The position numbers and the translations under genes were made by a program. Shown here piece after piece: positions 24,658 to 34,749 of a DNA stretch of 64,000 nt (position 1 is the first letter of the stretch; the number at the start of each line of letters is the position of its first letter). Under the pieces are notes generated by a model that was not told where the DNA came from, did not search any database, and saw only the letters and a program-made list of their open reading frames with translations. The DNA is taken from positions 2,170,001-2,234,000 of the forward strand of contig NC_009655.1 in assembly GCF_000017245.1 (NCBI RefSeq). Reading direction: 5' to 3'. The DNA comes from Actinobacillus succinogenes 130Z (GTDB lineage: Bacteria; Pseudomonadota; Gammaproteobacteria; Enterobacterales; Pasteurellaceae).

Positions 24658-27558
24658 TCAGGCTCGGTTGCTCACGATCACCCTTAAACAATCCAGTCGC
24701 CAGCTTGCTTTCGCCAATTCCGATAAGGACCGGATACGAATCTTTTCCAAACCGTCGATTTCATCCTGGCGAATATTTTTATTTACGCGTTTCAGTCCGT
24801 TTAATCGATTAAGTTCATGGCTTAGGACGAAATCCGCCTGTTGTTGCGCATCGCCAATCAGCGTTTTTGCCCGTTCTCTCATCAGTTGTTCGGCCATAGA
24901 CAGCATTTTTTCGATATTCGGACGTACCATTTTCACCATTTTACTCGCCATATTTTTAGCCATCGGTTTCAACTGTTTCTCCAGTCGGTTAAAACCGACT
25001 TGCGCCGCCAAGTCCTGACCTTTACCGTCCAACAACAAACGTATCGGCGTCGGCGGTAAGAAACGGTTAAGCTGCAAGCCTTTCGGCGATTGGCTTTCCA
25101 CTACATAAATCAGTTCCAGTAACAAAGTTCCCGTCGGTAACTTATTGTTCACCAGTAATGACGCCGCCGTTTTACCGATATCGCCGGAAACCACCAAATC
25201 AATGCCGTTACGCAACATGGGATGATCCCAGGTAAGAAATTCCAATTCTTCCCGCGCTAACGCCAGCTCTCGGTCAAAAGTGACCGTTACGCCTTCTTCT
25301 TTCAATCCCGGGAAATCCGGCACCAACATCGTACCGGTCGGAGTAATCACAATGGATTTCTCCCCCGAATCCTCTTGTTCCACGCCGATGATATCAAACA
25401 AATTCAAAGTAAAATTCACCAGTTCGGTATCGTTATCTTCCACCCGAATGGCTTCGGCAAGCCGTTGCGCCGCTTCACCGCCATTCGAATTCAGTTCCAA
25501 CAGGCGATCACGACCGTTTTCCAATTCCGCTTTCAACTGTAAACGCAGTTCGGCGGTTTTTTTCAGAAACATTTCAAACCCCGCCGATTCGGTCGGATTT
25601 TGTAAAAAATACTGCAAATTTTGACCGCACTTTTCAAATAACGCCATCCCCATAGGACAGATTTCTTCAAACGCGTTGAGCCCTTGATGGAACCAATCCG
25701 CCAAAACCGCTTGCGGCGAATCCGCGAAACAAGGTACGTAAATCCGAATATCCCGTCGTTGTCCGATACGATCCAACCGCCCGATACATTGTTCCAATAA
25801 ATCGGGATTTTCCGGCAGATTGAATAACACCAAACGGCAAGCGAACTGAAAGTTACGCCCTTCGGAACCGATCGCGGAACTTAACAGAACCTGCGCACCG
25901 TTTTCCTGATCGGCAAAATAAGCGGCGGCACGATCCCGCTCGATAATGGATAATCTCTCGTGAAATACGGCACAGCGAATTCCCTCTTTCGCACGTAATG
26001 CCTGCTCCAGCTGAACCGCTGTTTGAGCCTGCCGACAAATCACCAGTACTTTTTCGGCACGGTGATTTTTCAAAAAAGTGATTAACCATTCTACACGAGG
26101 ATCGAAATCCCACCATTTAGCGTTCTGATCCATATTCTGGAACAGGCGTTCCGGATAAAACAATTCATCCTCGGGATTTTTTCCCAGCCGGCCAACCACT
26201 CTAACGGCATTAATGTATTGCTTCGGCAGCGGCAGATTGATTTGGCGATAAATCCTGCGGGGAAACCCCTTCACGCCCTGACGCGTATTGCGGAATAACA
26301 CGCGACTGGTGCCGTGGCGGTCAATCAGACTGTCTATAAGTTCCTGACGAACTGTCGCTTTTTCCTCTTCGTTCCGGCTGTCCAAGGCTTTAAACAGCGG
26401 TTCCAGATCCTGTTCTTCCAATAAATCGGAAATTGCGTTTTTTTCCGCCGCACTTAAGGGGTTTTCCGCCAACAAGGTTTGCACCGCATCGGCTACCGGT
26501 CGATAATGCCGCTGTTCGGCAACAAAGGCATCGTAATCATAGAAACGATCCGCATCCAATAATTTCAAACGGGCGAAGTGGCTTTCCTGACCCAGTTGTT
26601 CCGGCGTTGCCGTTAACAACAATACCGAGGGAATTTGCTTAGTCAAAGACTCGACCAGTTGATATTCCGGGTTTGCCGCCTCCGGCGACCATGTCAGATG
26701 GTGCGCTTCATCCACAATCAGCAAATCGAATTGCGTCTGTAATGCCTGTGTTCTCCGTTTAGGTCGGGAAATCAGCCAATCCAGCGAACAAATAATCAGG
26801 TTTTCGCTGTCGAAAGGATTGCACTCTTCCTGCTCGTCCGTTGCGGCAAAATCCTCCGCCCGTTCTTCGTCAAATAAGGAAAAATGCAAATTGAAACGGC
26901 GCAGCATTTCAACCAGCCATTGATGTTGCAGGGATTCCGGTACGACAATCAACACCCTGTCCGCACGCCCGGCAAATATCTGTTGTTGTAAAATCATGCC
27001 CGCTTCAATGGTTTTCCCCAAACCTACTTCGTCCGCCAGTAATACGCGGGGATGCAGACGTTGTCCTACTTCTTTAGCGATGTGCAACTGGTGGGGAATT
27101 AATCCCGCCCGAATGCCGCGCAATCCGCGTAAAGGCGATTTAAATTGCGCCTGCTGATGGCGTAACGCATGATAACGTAAGGCAAAACGGTCGCTGCGAT
27201 CGATTTGGGCGGTAAACAGACGATCCTGCGGTTGACTGAAGTTGATTTGATGAGCCAGATCGATTTCCTTCAATACGATTTCTTCACCGTTATCCGTCCG
27301 TCTGACCAGATAAAGTGCGGTCAAATTATTGACCATAATATCCGTTACCTGTGCCTGCCATCCTTGCTGATGCGTAATCATATCGCCCGCATTAAATACT
27401 ACGCGGGTTAAAGGTGCGCTTGCCGTGGCATAAATTCGCGTTTCATCGGCGGCAGGGAAGAAAATCGTGACAGCGCGACTATTCACCTCGGTGATAATGC
27501 CTAATCCCAGATTATTTTCACTTTCACTTATCCAACGCTGACCGACCGCAAACACCAT
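24658..27558 (-). CDS. rapA: RNA polymerase-associated ATPase RapA (HepA)
   Basis: RapA is a Swi2/Snf2-type ATPase that binds RNA polymerase and promotes its recycling. The 966-residue protein has N-terminal Tudor-like domains (GQRWISESENNLGLGII), the Walker A motif ADEVGLGKTIEAGM (near residue 177), DEAHHL (near 280) and the helicase C-terminal motifs SSAIGSEGRNFQFA and QCIGRLDRIGQRRDI (near 560-605). The length is close to E. coli RapA (968). GGTG lies 8 bases before the ATG. Single-gene unit, with an uptake sequence inside the coding region. Confidence 0.96.
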   Translation of the reverse strand: MVFAVGQRWISESENNLGLGIITEVNSRAVTIFFPAADETRIYATASAPLTRVVFNAGDMITHQQGWQAQVTDIMVNNLTALYLVRRTDNGEEIVLKEIDLAHQINFSQPQDRLFTAQIDRSDRFALRYHALRHQQAQFKSPLRGLRGIRAGLIPHQLHIAKEVGQRLHPRVLLADEVGLGKTIEAGMILQQQIFAGRADRVLIVVPESLQHQWLVEMLRRFNLHFSLFDEERAEDFAATDEQEECNPFDSENLIICSLDWLISRPKRRTQALQTQFDLLIVDEAHHLTWSPEAANPEYQLVESLTKQIPSVLLLTATPEQLGQESHFARLKLLDADRFYDYDAFVAEQRHYRPVADAVQTLLAENPLSAAEKNAISDLLEEQDLEPLFKALDSRNEEEKATVRQELIDSLIDRHGTSRVLFRNTRQGVKGFPRRIYRQINLPLPKQYINAVRVVGRLGKNPEDELFYPERLFQNMDQNAKWWDFDPRVEWLITFLKNHRAEKVLVICRQAQTAVQLEQALRAKEGIRCAVFHERLSIIERDRAAAYFADQENGAQVLLSSAIGSEGRNFQFACRLVLFNLPENPDLLEQCIGRLDRIGQRRDIRIYVPCFADSPQAVLADWFHQGLNAFEEICPMGMALFEKCGQNLQYFLQNPTESAGFEMFLKKTAELRLQLKAELENGRDRLLELNSNGGEAAQRLAEAIRVEDNDTELVNFTLNLFDIIGVEQEDSGEKSIVITPTGTMLVPDFPGLKEEGVTVTFDRELALAREELEFLTWDHPMLRNGIDLVVSGDIGKTAASLLVNNKLPTGTLLLELIYVVESQSPKGLQLNRFLPPTPIRLLLDGKGQDLAAQVGFNRLEKQLKPMAKNMASKMVKMVRPNIEKMLSMAEQLMRERAKTLIGDAQQQADFVLSHELNRLNGLKRVNKNIRQDEIDGLEKIRIRSLSELAKASWRLDCLRVIVSNRA

Positions 27559-27769
27559 AAATTTTCACCTACTGAATATTAAAAAGGCGGCTATTTTAAC
27601 GGGTCTTCCGACAAAATCAAACCGCTTTCTATGTATAATATGCTTTACAAATAACCGTTCAAAACAAATTAAATTCAGAAAAATATAATTTATCCTTGAC
27701 ATAAAAAAAGTGCGGTGCAAAAATCAATCGATTTTTATTCCTACCCTGTTCTACCTAAAGGAGCTTGTT

Positions 27770-28495
27770 ATGAGCTTAACCGCAAAACTGAAAAACGAAT
27801 TCTTCGGCGGCTGGACCAAATTCGAGGCCATGTGGCTGTGCTTTTTTCTGACTATTCAACTGGTTATCTTTGCTATTCAACCCGACGGCTGGATTGCCAC
27901 CATCGCCGCTATCACAGGGATTTTGTGTGTGGTTTTTGTGGGGAAGGGCAAAATCAGTAATTATTTATTCGGGCTTATCAGCGTGTCGCTTTACGCTTAC
28001 ACTTCCTACACTTTCGAACTTTACGGCGAAATGCAACTGAATTTGCTGGTATATGTGCCGGTTCAATTCATCGGTTTTTATTTATGGCGCAAACACATGA
28101 CCAGCAAAAATACAGTGAATACCGCCGGCGTGGAAGAAGTTATCGCTAAAGCGTTAAACTTCAAACAATGGTTAATCGTGATTGCCGTAGTGTTAGTCGG
28201 GACTTATAGTTACATCAAATTGCTGACTCATTTGGACAGCGCATTTCCCGAACTGGACGGTATCACCGTAATCGTATCCATTGTAGCGCAGGTGCTGATG
28301 ATGTTGCGTTATCGCGAACAATGGGCATTATGGATTATCGTGAATGCGCTTACGATCGCACTGTGGATAGGTATGTACTTCAAAACGGGCGAAACCAGCC
28401 TGCCGCTGTTAGTGATGTATATTATGTACTTCTGCAACTCCATTTACGGTTATTACAACTGGACGCAGTTGGTTAAACGGCATAAAAACGATTAA
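27770..28495 (+). CDS. pnuC: Nicotinamide riboside transporter PnuC
   Basis: PnuC imports nicotinamide riboside for NAD synthesis and is important in Pasteurellaceae, many of which cannot make NAD de novo. The 241-residue inner-membrane protein has about 7-8 helices and the substrate-site signatures QFIGFYLWRKHM (near residue 95) and NSIYGYYNWTQL at the C-terminus. AAGGAG 8 bases upstream fixes the ATG at 27770, rather than an in-frame start at 27710. It converges with mntP over a twin uptake-sequence terminator. Confidence 0.93.
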   Translation: MSLTAKLKNEFFGGWTKFEAMWLCFFLTIQLVIFAIQPDGWIATIAAITGILCVVFVGKGKISNYLFGLISVSLYAYTSYTFELYGEMQLNLLVYVPVQFIGFYLWRKHMTSKNTVNTAGVEEVIAKALNFKQWLIVIAVVLVGTYSYIKLLTHLDSAFPELDGITVIVSIVAQVLMMLRYREQWALWIIVNALTIALWIGMYFKTGETSLPLLVMYIMYFCNSIYGYYNWTQLVKRHKND

Positions 28496-28552
28496 AAAAA
28501 CGACCGCACTTTGCGAGTATCATTCACCCTTTAAAAGTGCGGTCGGTTTTCT
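28496..28552. terminator. Bidirectional terminator between pnuC and mntP made of two uptake sequences
   Basis: CGACCGCACTTT (28501-28512) and AAAGTGCGGTCG (28534-28545) form a 12-bp inverted repeat, with A-run on the left and TTTT on the right, between converging genes. Confidence 0.85.
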
Positions 28553-28559
28553 CATACTT

Positions 28560-29123
28560 TTAGCCGAAAACGCGGTGCTCAATCAGAACTTTTACGCCCA
28601 TCGCAATCAAAATGATACCGCCTAACAATTCTGCCTGTTTATGAATTCTATCGCCAAGCCAATGTCCCGCCTTGACACCGAATAGCGAAAGAATCGTCGT
28701 GGTAATTCCGATTATCGCCGCCGCGGTCCATATATTCACTTTCAAAAAGGCAAAAGAAACGCCCATCGCAAGCGCATCAATACTGGTCGCTACTCCCAAC
28801 ATGGTCAAGTGCCGTAAACTGAAATCGGACGGGTCGTCGTCACTGTTTTCATTCGTAACAGACATTTTAATCATATTAATACCGATCACACACAACAGTG
28901 CAAAGGCAATCCAATGATCAAATTCGCTAATATAATCGCTGAAATGCGATCCCACATAATAACCCAGCAACGGCATGCACGCTTGAAACAAACCGAAACA
29001 GAGTGCAATTTTTAATGTGAATTTCCAGCAGAAATCCGCCAGCGTCAGCCCTTTGCCGACAGAAACCGCAAACGCATCCATAGACAAGCCGAAAGCTATC
29101 ACCCACAACGTATAATAAGACAT
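28560..29123 (-). CDS. mntP: Manganese efflux pump MntP
   Basis: MntP exports Mn2+ across the inner membrane. The 187-residue protein has six predicted helices arranged as two repeats, each with the conserved acidic metal site: MDAFAVSVGKG (residue 16 region) and IDALAMGVSFAF (near 115). In E. coli the gene is controlled by MntR and a yybP-ykoY riboswitch. The short 112-bp upstream gap here shows no such riboswitch, so control must differ or rest on a protein regulator. Confidence 0.93.
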   Translation of the reverse strand: MSYYTLWVIAFGLSMDAFAVSVGKGLTLADFCWKFTLKIALCFGLFQACMPLLGYYVGSHFSDYISEFDHWIAFALLCVIGINMIKMSVTNENSDDDPSDFSLRHLTMLGVATSIDALAMGVSFAFLKVNIWTAAAIIGITTTILSLFGVKAGHWLGDRIHKQAELLGGIILIAMGVKVLIEHRVFG

Positions 29124-29200
29124 GAAAAATCCGAAAACGAAAAATTGTTATTATAATCTTTTCTTATAAAGATACGAAGAAACAGCGCAAATAAATAGTA

Positions 29201-29228
29201 AAAACACGAGCCTGAACTCGTGTTTTTT
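29201..29228 (-). terminator. Terminator after nhaA
   Basis: AAAACACGAG and CTCGTGTTTT form a 10-bp stem with loop CCTGAA (plus-strand reading), 8 bp beyond the nhaA stop, with a T-run on the minus-strand side. Confidence 0.85.
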
Positions 29229-29235
29229 ATATAAA

Positions 29236-30405
29236 TTAATTTTCTGCCGGTTTAGTAAAGGCTCTTAATAGCAAATAGCCGATCACGGCGGAAAGACCGG
29301 AACCCAATAAAATGCCTAAGCGGGAAAGCGTATTGATTGTACTTGTACTCTCTCCGCCGAACGCCAGGCTGGACAGGAACATAGACATCGTAAAACCGAT
29401 GCCGCACAATACCGCTACCGCCAGAATCTGTTTGAAATCCACGCCTTCCGGTAATTTCGCCAATCGTAGTTTCACCGCCAAAAAGCAAAAACCGAACACG
29501 CCTAACGGTTTGCCTAATAACAAACCCAGCGCAATCCCCATCGGTAACGGAGAAAAAACAGAGGCGACATTGATACTGCCGAGGGAAACGCCCGCATTAG
29601 CAAAAGCAAATAACGGTAAAATAAGAAAAGAACACCACGGGGCTAAAGTATGTTCGAAAGCATGCAACAGACGGTTTCCCCGGCGATCTTTTAACGGAAT
29701 ACTAAATCCGATAATAACGCCCGCCAATGTTGCATGTACGCCGGATTTCAGTACCGAAGCCCATAAAATACCGCCAAATAATAAATATCCGCACAAGTGA
29801 CCTACCTTCATACGGTTTAAAACCAATAATCCGAAAATAGAAAAAGCAGCAATCGTCAATGCAGGCACACTAAGCTGTTCGGAGAAAAATAATGCAATAA
29901 CGACAATGGCACCCAAGTCGTCTATAATCGCCAGCGCCAATAAAAACACTTTCAACGGTAAAGGAACTCGCGCCCCAAGCAATGCCACCACACCTAACGC
30001 AAAAGCAATATCCGTAGCCATAGGAATTGCCCAACCGTTACTCAGTTCGGCATAAGAACGGGTAATCAAAACATAAATCAATGCCGGTACCACCATACCG
30101 CCGACTGCGGCCAACGCGGGGAAAACCGCCTGTCTATAGCTGGCCAACGCGCCTTCCAACATTTCCCGTTTGACTTCCATTCCGACCAATACGAAGAAAA
30201 TAGCCATTAAGCCGTCATTTACCCAATGCAGCAAACTTTTATCGATGGCGAATGTACCGAACTGCATTACTATAGGAATATCCAGAAAATTAAAATAATG
30301 TGACTTTAACGAAGAATTCGCTAAAGACATTGCTAACATGGCAAAAATCAATAATAAAATTCCGCTAGAGGATTCTAATTGAAAAAAACGTCGTAAAAAG
30401 CGCAA
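29236..30405 (-). CDS. nhaA: Na+/H+ antiporter NhaA
   Basis: NhaA exchanges two protons for one sodium ion and sets internal pH and sodium. The 389-residue, 12-helix protein carries the paired aspartates of the ion site in [18 protein letters not shown] (about residues 158-175) and the pH-sensor region [13 protein letters not shown] (about 75-87). The start is a TTG: it lies 7 bases after a perfect AGGAGG, and the resulting N-terminus ([16 protein letters not shown]) aligns with known NhaA proteins, whereas the next in-frame ATG would cut into helix I. Confidence 0.95.
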
Positions 30406-30635
30406 AACCCTTCCTCCTAAAATGAAATCGTAAAGTAGGTTATCCTAGCATAAATGTTATAAATTTTATTGTTTTTTCGTAACAAAAAACACGCCTTTAC
30501 GTGTCTCCGGGAAATATGCGGATTTAAAAGACAATACGGTCGATTTTAAATACCCGATTCTATTGCCTAAACGATAGCAAAATAGTGTAGAATTACGCAA
30601 ATTCTCACTTAAATTTATCATTATCCGAGGTCATT

Positions 30636-31451
30636 ATGGCGGTACCGAACTTGCGCGACAAGATTAAAATCGTCTTTTTCGATATTGACGAAACGCTGAT
30701 CGTTAAACATAAAGATTACTTACCAGATACGGTTTTACCCGCTATCCGTAAATTAAAAGCCAACAACATTATGCCCGCCATCGCCACAGGGCGTTCCCGT
30801 TGCAGTCTGCCGTTAAAACTCAGATCATTATTTGCGCAGGAACCCATTGATCTATTTGTCACTATGAACGGTCAGTTAGCCGTCTATAAAGATCATTTCA
30901 TCGAAAAACACACCATTCCCACTGCTAAAATTCAAACGTTAGTAGATTTTTTTGATGCCCACCGTATTGAATATGCTTTTGTGTCGGATAAAAATATTGC
31001 TGTTTCCGGCATCACGCCGCAACAAAAATCCGCCTTGGATCCTATTTTGCGGGATTACATCGTAGATAAAGACTACTTCAAATCCAATGAAGTTTTCCAA
31101 TTGTTGCCGTTTTACGATGAAACGCAGGATCAGTTGGTTGCAGACGCACAAATTTTAGACGGACTACGTGTCGTACGTTGGGATAAAGATTCCGTGGATT
31201 TATTCGATGCGGAAGGGTCTAAAGCACGAGGAATTCGCGCAGTAATTGATTATTTCGGTTTATCCATGGATAACGTTATGGCGTTCGGCGACGGTTTAAA
31301 TGATATTGAAATGCTCAATACGGTCGGTGTCGGTGTGGCGATGGGTAATGCTCATCCCCAATTAAAAAACGTAGCGGATTACGTAACGGATCACATTGAA
31401 GAACACGGTGTGTATAATTTTCTGCTAAAAGCCGGTTTAATCGAATCTTAA
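30636..31451 (+). CDS. Cof-type HAD-IIB family phosphatase
   Basis: A 271-residue soluble sugar-phosphate-type phosphatase. Motif I is FFDIDETLIVK (near residue 15), motif II is the Thr in AIATGRSR (near 51), and motif IV is FGDGLNDIEML (near 215), with a C2B cap between. Family members dephosphorylate sugar phosphates, FMN or pyridoxal phosphate, and the sequence does not single one out. CGAGG precedes the ATG. It stands alone between nhaA (divergent) and the broken dehydrogenase gene. Confidence 0.85.
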   Translation: MAVPNLRDKIKIVFFDIDETLIVKHKDYLPDTVLPAIRKLKANNIMPAIATGRSRCSLPLKLRSLFAQEPIDLFVTMNGQLAVYKDHFIEKHTIPTAKIQTLVDFFDAHRIEYAFVSDKNIAVSGITPQQKSALDPILRDYIVDKDYFKSNEVFQLLPFYDETQDQLVADAQILDGLRVVRWDKDSVDLFDAEGSKARGIRAVIDYFGLSMDNVMAFGDGLNDIEMLNTVGVGVAMGNAHPQLKNVADYVTDHIEEHGVYNFLLKAGLIES

Positions 31452-31603
31452 TCGTTTCTGTCGTGCGGAAGAAGTTGCTATCCGGCTCACGCATTTCATT
31501 TTTCAAAAACGCACGGCAATCCGACCGCACTTTTCCGATAAATTCCTTTCATTTTCCACTGATTGTACTATGATGAAAACATCATCAATAAAGGAGAATC
31601 GAT

Positions 31604-32695
31604 ATGGCACATAATATTGCGGTCGTTGCCGGCGACGGGATTGGTCCGGAAGTGATTAATGAGGGAATTAAAGTTTTAAACTGCGTATCCCGATTAGACA
31701 AGGACATTCAATTTAATTTTACGCATTTTCCCTGGGGCTGCGAATTTTATACTCAAACCGGCAAAATGATGGATGAAGACGGCATTGAACAATTACGTAA
31801 GTTTGATGCCGTTTTTTTAGGTGCGGTAGGTTATCCCGGCGTGCCTGATCATATTTCATTATAGGGATTGCTGCTGGCTATCCGTAAAAGTTTTGATCAA
31901 TATGTGAATGTGCGTCCGGTTAAATTATTGAAAGGTGCGCCTTGCCCGTTAAAAAACAAAACGGAAAAAGATATTGATATGCTGTTTATCCGGGAAAACA
32001 GCGAAGGCGAATACGCGGGTTCCGGCAGTTGGCTTTATAAAAACAAACCTCATGAAGTAGTGATTCAGGACAGTGTGTTCTCTCGTGTGGGCTGTGAACG
32101 GATTATCCGTTACGCTTTCGAATTAGGGCGTAAACAAAACCGTTCCGTCACCAGCATCAGTAAGGGGAATGCGTTAAATTATTCCATGGTGTTCTGGGAT
32201 CAAATCTTCGAACAGGTAAGCAAAGAATACCCGGATGTCAGAACCGCTTCTTATTTAGTGGATGCCGCCGCTATGTTAATGGTGGCGCATCCCGAACGTT
32301 TTGACATTGTGGTCACCAGCAATCTATTCGGTGATATTCTCACGGATCTCGGTGCGGCGATTTCCGGCGGTATGGGATTGGCAGCCGGGGCAAATTTGAA
32401 TCCTGAACGCCGATATCCGTCAATGTTCGAACCAATTCACGGTTCAGCGCCGGATATTGCCGGTAAGCAACTGGCGAATCCGTTAGCTACGGTTTGGTCG
32501 GCAAGTCAAATGCTGGATTTCTTCGGACATTCCCCATGGGCGGAACGATTACTGGACGCCATTGAATTTGTGTTAACGGAAAAATCCGTACTCACGCCGG
32601 ATTTAGGCGGCACTGCGACAACCGCACAGGTAGGTGATGAAATTGTACGTTATTTAAAACAATATTACGGCAACCAATCCATTTCCCGTCAATAA
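31604..32695 (+). pseudogene. Tartrate dehydrogenase / D-malate dehydrogenase family gene interrupted by an amber codon
   Basis: This is one continuous frame for a 363-codon isocitrate/isopropylmalate-type dehydrogenase (TtuC/DmlA, YeaU family), broken by a single in-frame TAG at 31862-31864. Codons before it read GVPDHISL and after it GLLLAIRKSFDQYVNVRP. In E. coli DmlA the matching place reads HISLW, so a Trp TGG to TAG change fits. The N-terminal part has the NAD site VVAGDGIGPEV; the C-terminal part has the metal-binding SNLFGDILTDLGAA. AAGGAG precedes the ATG. Everything else looks intact, so the change is recent, a sequencing error, or suppressed. The second part could start at TTG 31868, but it lacks a ribosome site. 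Confidence 0.85.
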
Positions 32696-32749
32696 AATCG
32701 AAAGAGAACATTACAAAAGGGCTCACTCAAAAAAATCTATTCCAAAAGA

Positions 32750-32771
32750 AAGAGCTACGGTTGTAGCTCTT
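32750..32771. terminator. Hairpin between the dehydrogenase pseudogene and the esterase gene
   Basis: AAGAGCTAC and GTAGCTCTT form a 9-bp stem with loop GGTT between convergent genes. Neither flank has a long T-run, so strength is uncertain. Confidence 0.5.
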
Positions 32772-32849
32772 ATTCTGAAAGCGGAATCGGGCGTTTACGC
32801 CCCCCTTTAAAAAAGAAAAAATGCCAAAAACAAAAGACGCACTGTTTCA

Positions 32850-34382
32850 CTATTTCTTGCTTATGCCGTCCATCCATTGGAATAATTCGTCAAGATCGTA
32901 ATCGCCGGAATGCGGAATCGCCCACGGTATTGCATAATCAACATTTTTTCCACTCATACGTAGTTTGACCGTTAATATAGCGGAAATAGCATGGGAAGTG
33001 TCATAATCCGCCGAACCGGCCCGAATACGCCAATGCCGGGCAGCTTTTCGGTTATTCGTATAATTCATCGCATTAAGTAGTTTTATCGTTTCACTATCTG
33101 CCAGTTTACCGTTTACCGTACTGCGTTTTAAGCTATATACCGTGAAGTGTTTATTATTAATATTGCTGTCGCCAAATTCATTATTTTCGGCGGAACTTAA
33201 ATCGAAAGCATCAAATGCCGGCGGTAATTTCATTCGCTTTTTCGAATGTACGAAACCGGTGAAATCAAGATCGGTAATTTTGTTCCGGTTAAATTTCAAC
33301 CAGCCGATTTGTGATAAATCCGCTCCTTGTGTAATAGCCTTATTTGCCGATTCTATCAAATAAAATTTAATAAAATCCTTGAATGAACCACTACCGTCTT
33401 GCTCCAAACTAAGCGCATTACCCTTTTCATCTTTCAGATTTAATGAATTCAGATAGGCAGGAAATTGTGCTTTTAATTCGTTTGAAACGGCGACTTGCGC
33501 CGGACTTAATGTACCTTCTGTTTTTTTCATCGGTTTGGAACGATTATTGAAAGATTCGGCGTTTAATTCCGACATATCCATACGCTCATATTGATTTAAC
33601 CCGTTAAATTCCCATTCATAAGCCATGTCGGCGTGTTCCAAATCGGTAATAGGACAATAAACAGAAGCGGCAAAAATAGCATCGCTGGCGTTTGCGGCAC
33701 CTAATTCATCAAGATATTCGGCATAATCGTTACTATCGCCACTTGCCGCCAATAGGGCAGACATGGCCCCGCCTGCGCTGGTACCGTTGGAAATAATTTT
33801 GTTGGCGTCGCCGGGCATTTTGGCGTTATTTGCATGAAGATAGCGTACGGCGGCTTTTAAATCTACAATCACTGCCGGAGCCTTTCCCGTGTAAGCACCC
33901 GTTTTACCTAAGGTACGACCGCGCGCACCGACGCTCGCTACCACATAACCTTTAGAAAGTGCGGTCAAAATTGTAGAGGTTCTACCGCCTATACCTTTTT
34001 GTGCGGCGGTCGCCGCCATTGCCGGCATATAACCGCCGATGGAATTAGGTAGAAAAATCGGTGCGGTTTGTGCATTAAATCCGTTAATCTCTTTGTCGGC
34101 AAAATAATCTTCAGGCACATAAAAGTTGATAGTTTGATAATCAGGTTCTACAGGATTTTTTACATAAACTATTTTTTCAAAAGCACGGTATTTAACCGTT
34201 TTGCCATCCACCTCCCCGGTTTCAACAGTATACTGTTTATCATTGAATTCCAGGTTGTAACCGTCTGCCGCCTTGTTGGCAAAAGGTTTGTCGCCTAACG
34301 GATTTTGTGATGGCGGCAAAGCAAATACGTTACCGAAAAAAACTGCGCTGAACAGTGCCATACTTATTTTTAAAAGTTTCAT
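32850..34382 (-). CDS. Secreted tannase-like (subtype B) alpha/beta-hydrolase esterase
   Basis: A 510-residue exported esterase. The signal peptide MKLLKISMALFSAVFFGNVFA ends at an Ala-Leu cleavage site. The nucleophile elbow is GTSAGG (near residue 200). A candidate acidic residue lies in GSADYDTSHA and a catalytic His in IPHSGDYD at the C-terminus, the order seen in Lactobacillus-type tannases. AGGAAA lies 8 bases before the ATG at 34382. Family members split gallate or other phenolic esters, but the true substrate is not known. Standing alone between a pseudogene and dcuB, it looks accessory. Confidence 0.75.
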   Translation of the reverse strand: MKLLKISMALFSAVFFGNVFALPPSQNPLGDKPFANKAADGYNLEFNDKQYTVETGEVDGKTVKYRAFEKIVYVKNPVEPDYQTINFYVPEDYFADKEINGFNAQTAPIFLPNSIGGYMPAMAATAAQKGIGGRTSTILTALSKGYVVASVGARGRTLGKTGAYTGKAPAVIVDLKAAVRYLHANNAKMPGDANKIISNGTSAGGAMSALLAASGDSNDYAEYLDELGAANASDAIFAASVYCPITDLEHADMAYEWEFNGLNQYERMDMSELNAESFNNRSKPMKKTEGTLSPAQVAVSNELKAQFPAYLNSLNLKDEKGNALSLEQDGSGSFKDFIKFYLIESANKAITQGADLSQIGWLKFNRNKITDLDFTGFVHSKKRMKLPPAFDAFDLSSAENNEFGDSNINNKHFTVYSLKRSTVNGKLADSETIKLLNAMNYTNNRKAARHWRIRAGSADYDTSHAISAILTVKLRMSGKNVDYAIPWAIPHSGDYDLDELFQWMDGISKK

Positions 34383-34749
34383 CAAATATTTCCTTTCACT
34401 TGCAAAAAATACGTTATTTACGACATTATATAACCGATAAAGTTTTCAAAGATAACGTATATTTTATATTTGATTATCGCATACAGGAAAACGCTCGGAT
34501 AATGCAGTGGCGAAGAATTTCTCGAACGATTAAAAACGGAACGATTTTATCCCTAACAGTCTGGTGCCCCGGTTGCGATGGAAGGTTATCTTAAATACGA
34601 CAACCGTCAATGCATTTAATTGAAACTAAAAGGACCGAGTCCGATATATTATCGAAACCAGTCCTTATATGTAATTTAAGATTTTATTTAAAGTCAGATC
34701 AAAACTTTAAAAATTTTGACCGCACTTTTCGTTCGTATTTCGCTATAGA
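34383..34749. other. Gene-free region between the esterase gene and dcuB
   Basis: About 367 bp. It holds the esterase upstream region, an imperfect hairpin (AAGGAC at 34630 with GTCCTT at 34660), and near dcuB one intact uptake sequence paired with a degenerate copy (plus strand: AAGTCAGATCAAAA opposite TTTTGACCGCACTT), which likely acts as the dcuB terminator. Short frames here carry stops and no recognisable motif. Confidence 0.6.

Noticed and set aside
27696..27724. TTGACA upstream of pnuC as a promoter
   Set aside because: Good -35, but no acceptable -10 at 16-18 bp; left out of the features.
31604..32695. Programmed read-through or amber decoding as a built-in feature
   Set aside because: No stop-codon context or downstream structure suggests recoding; a point mutation or sequencing error is simpler. 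Kept as pseudogene.
34355..34594. A 79-codon frame upstream of the esterase gene, and a frame reading GAPVAMEGYLKYDNRQCI nearby
   Set aside because: Overlaps the esterase start on the other strand, frames broken by stops, no family recognised. A remnant gene is possible but cannot be supported.
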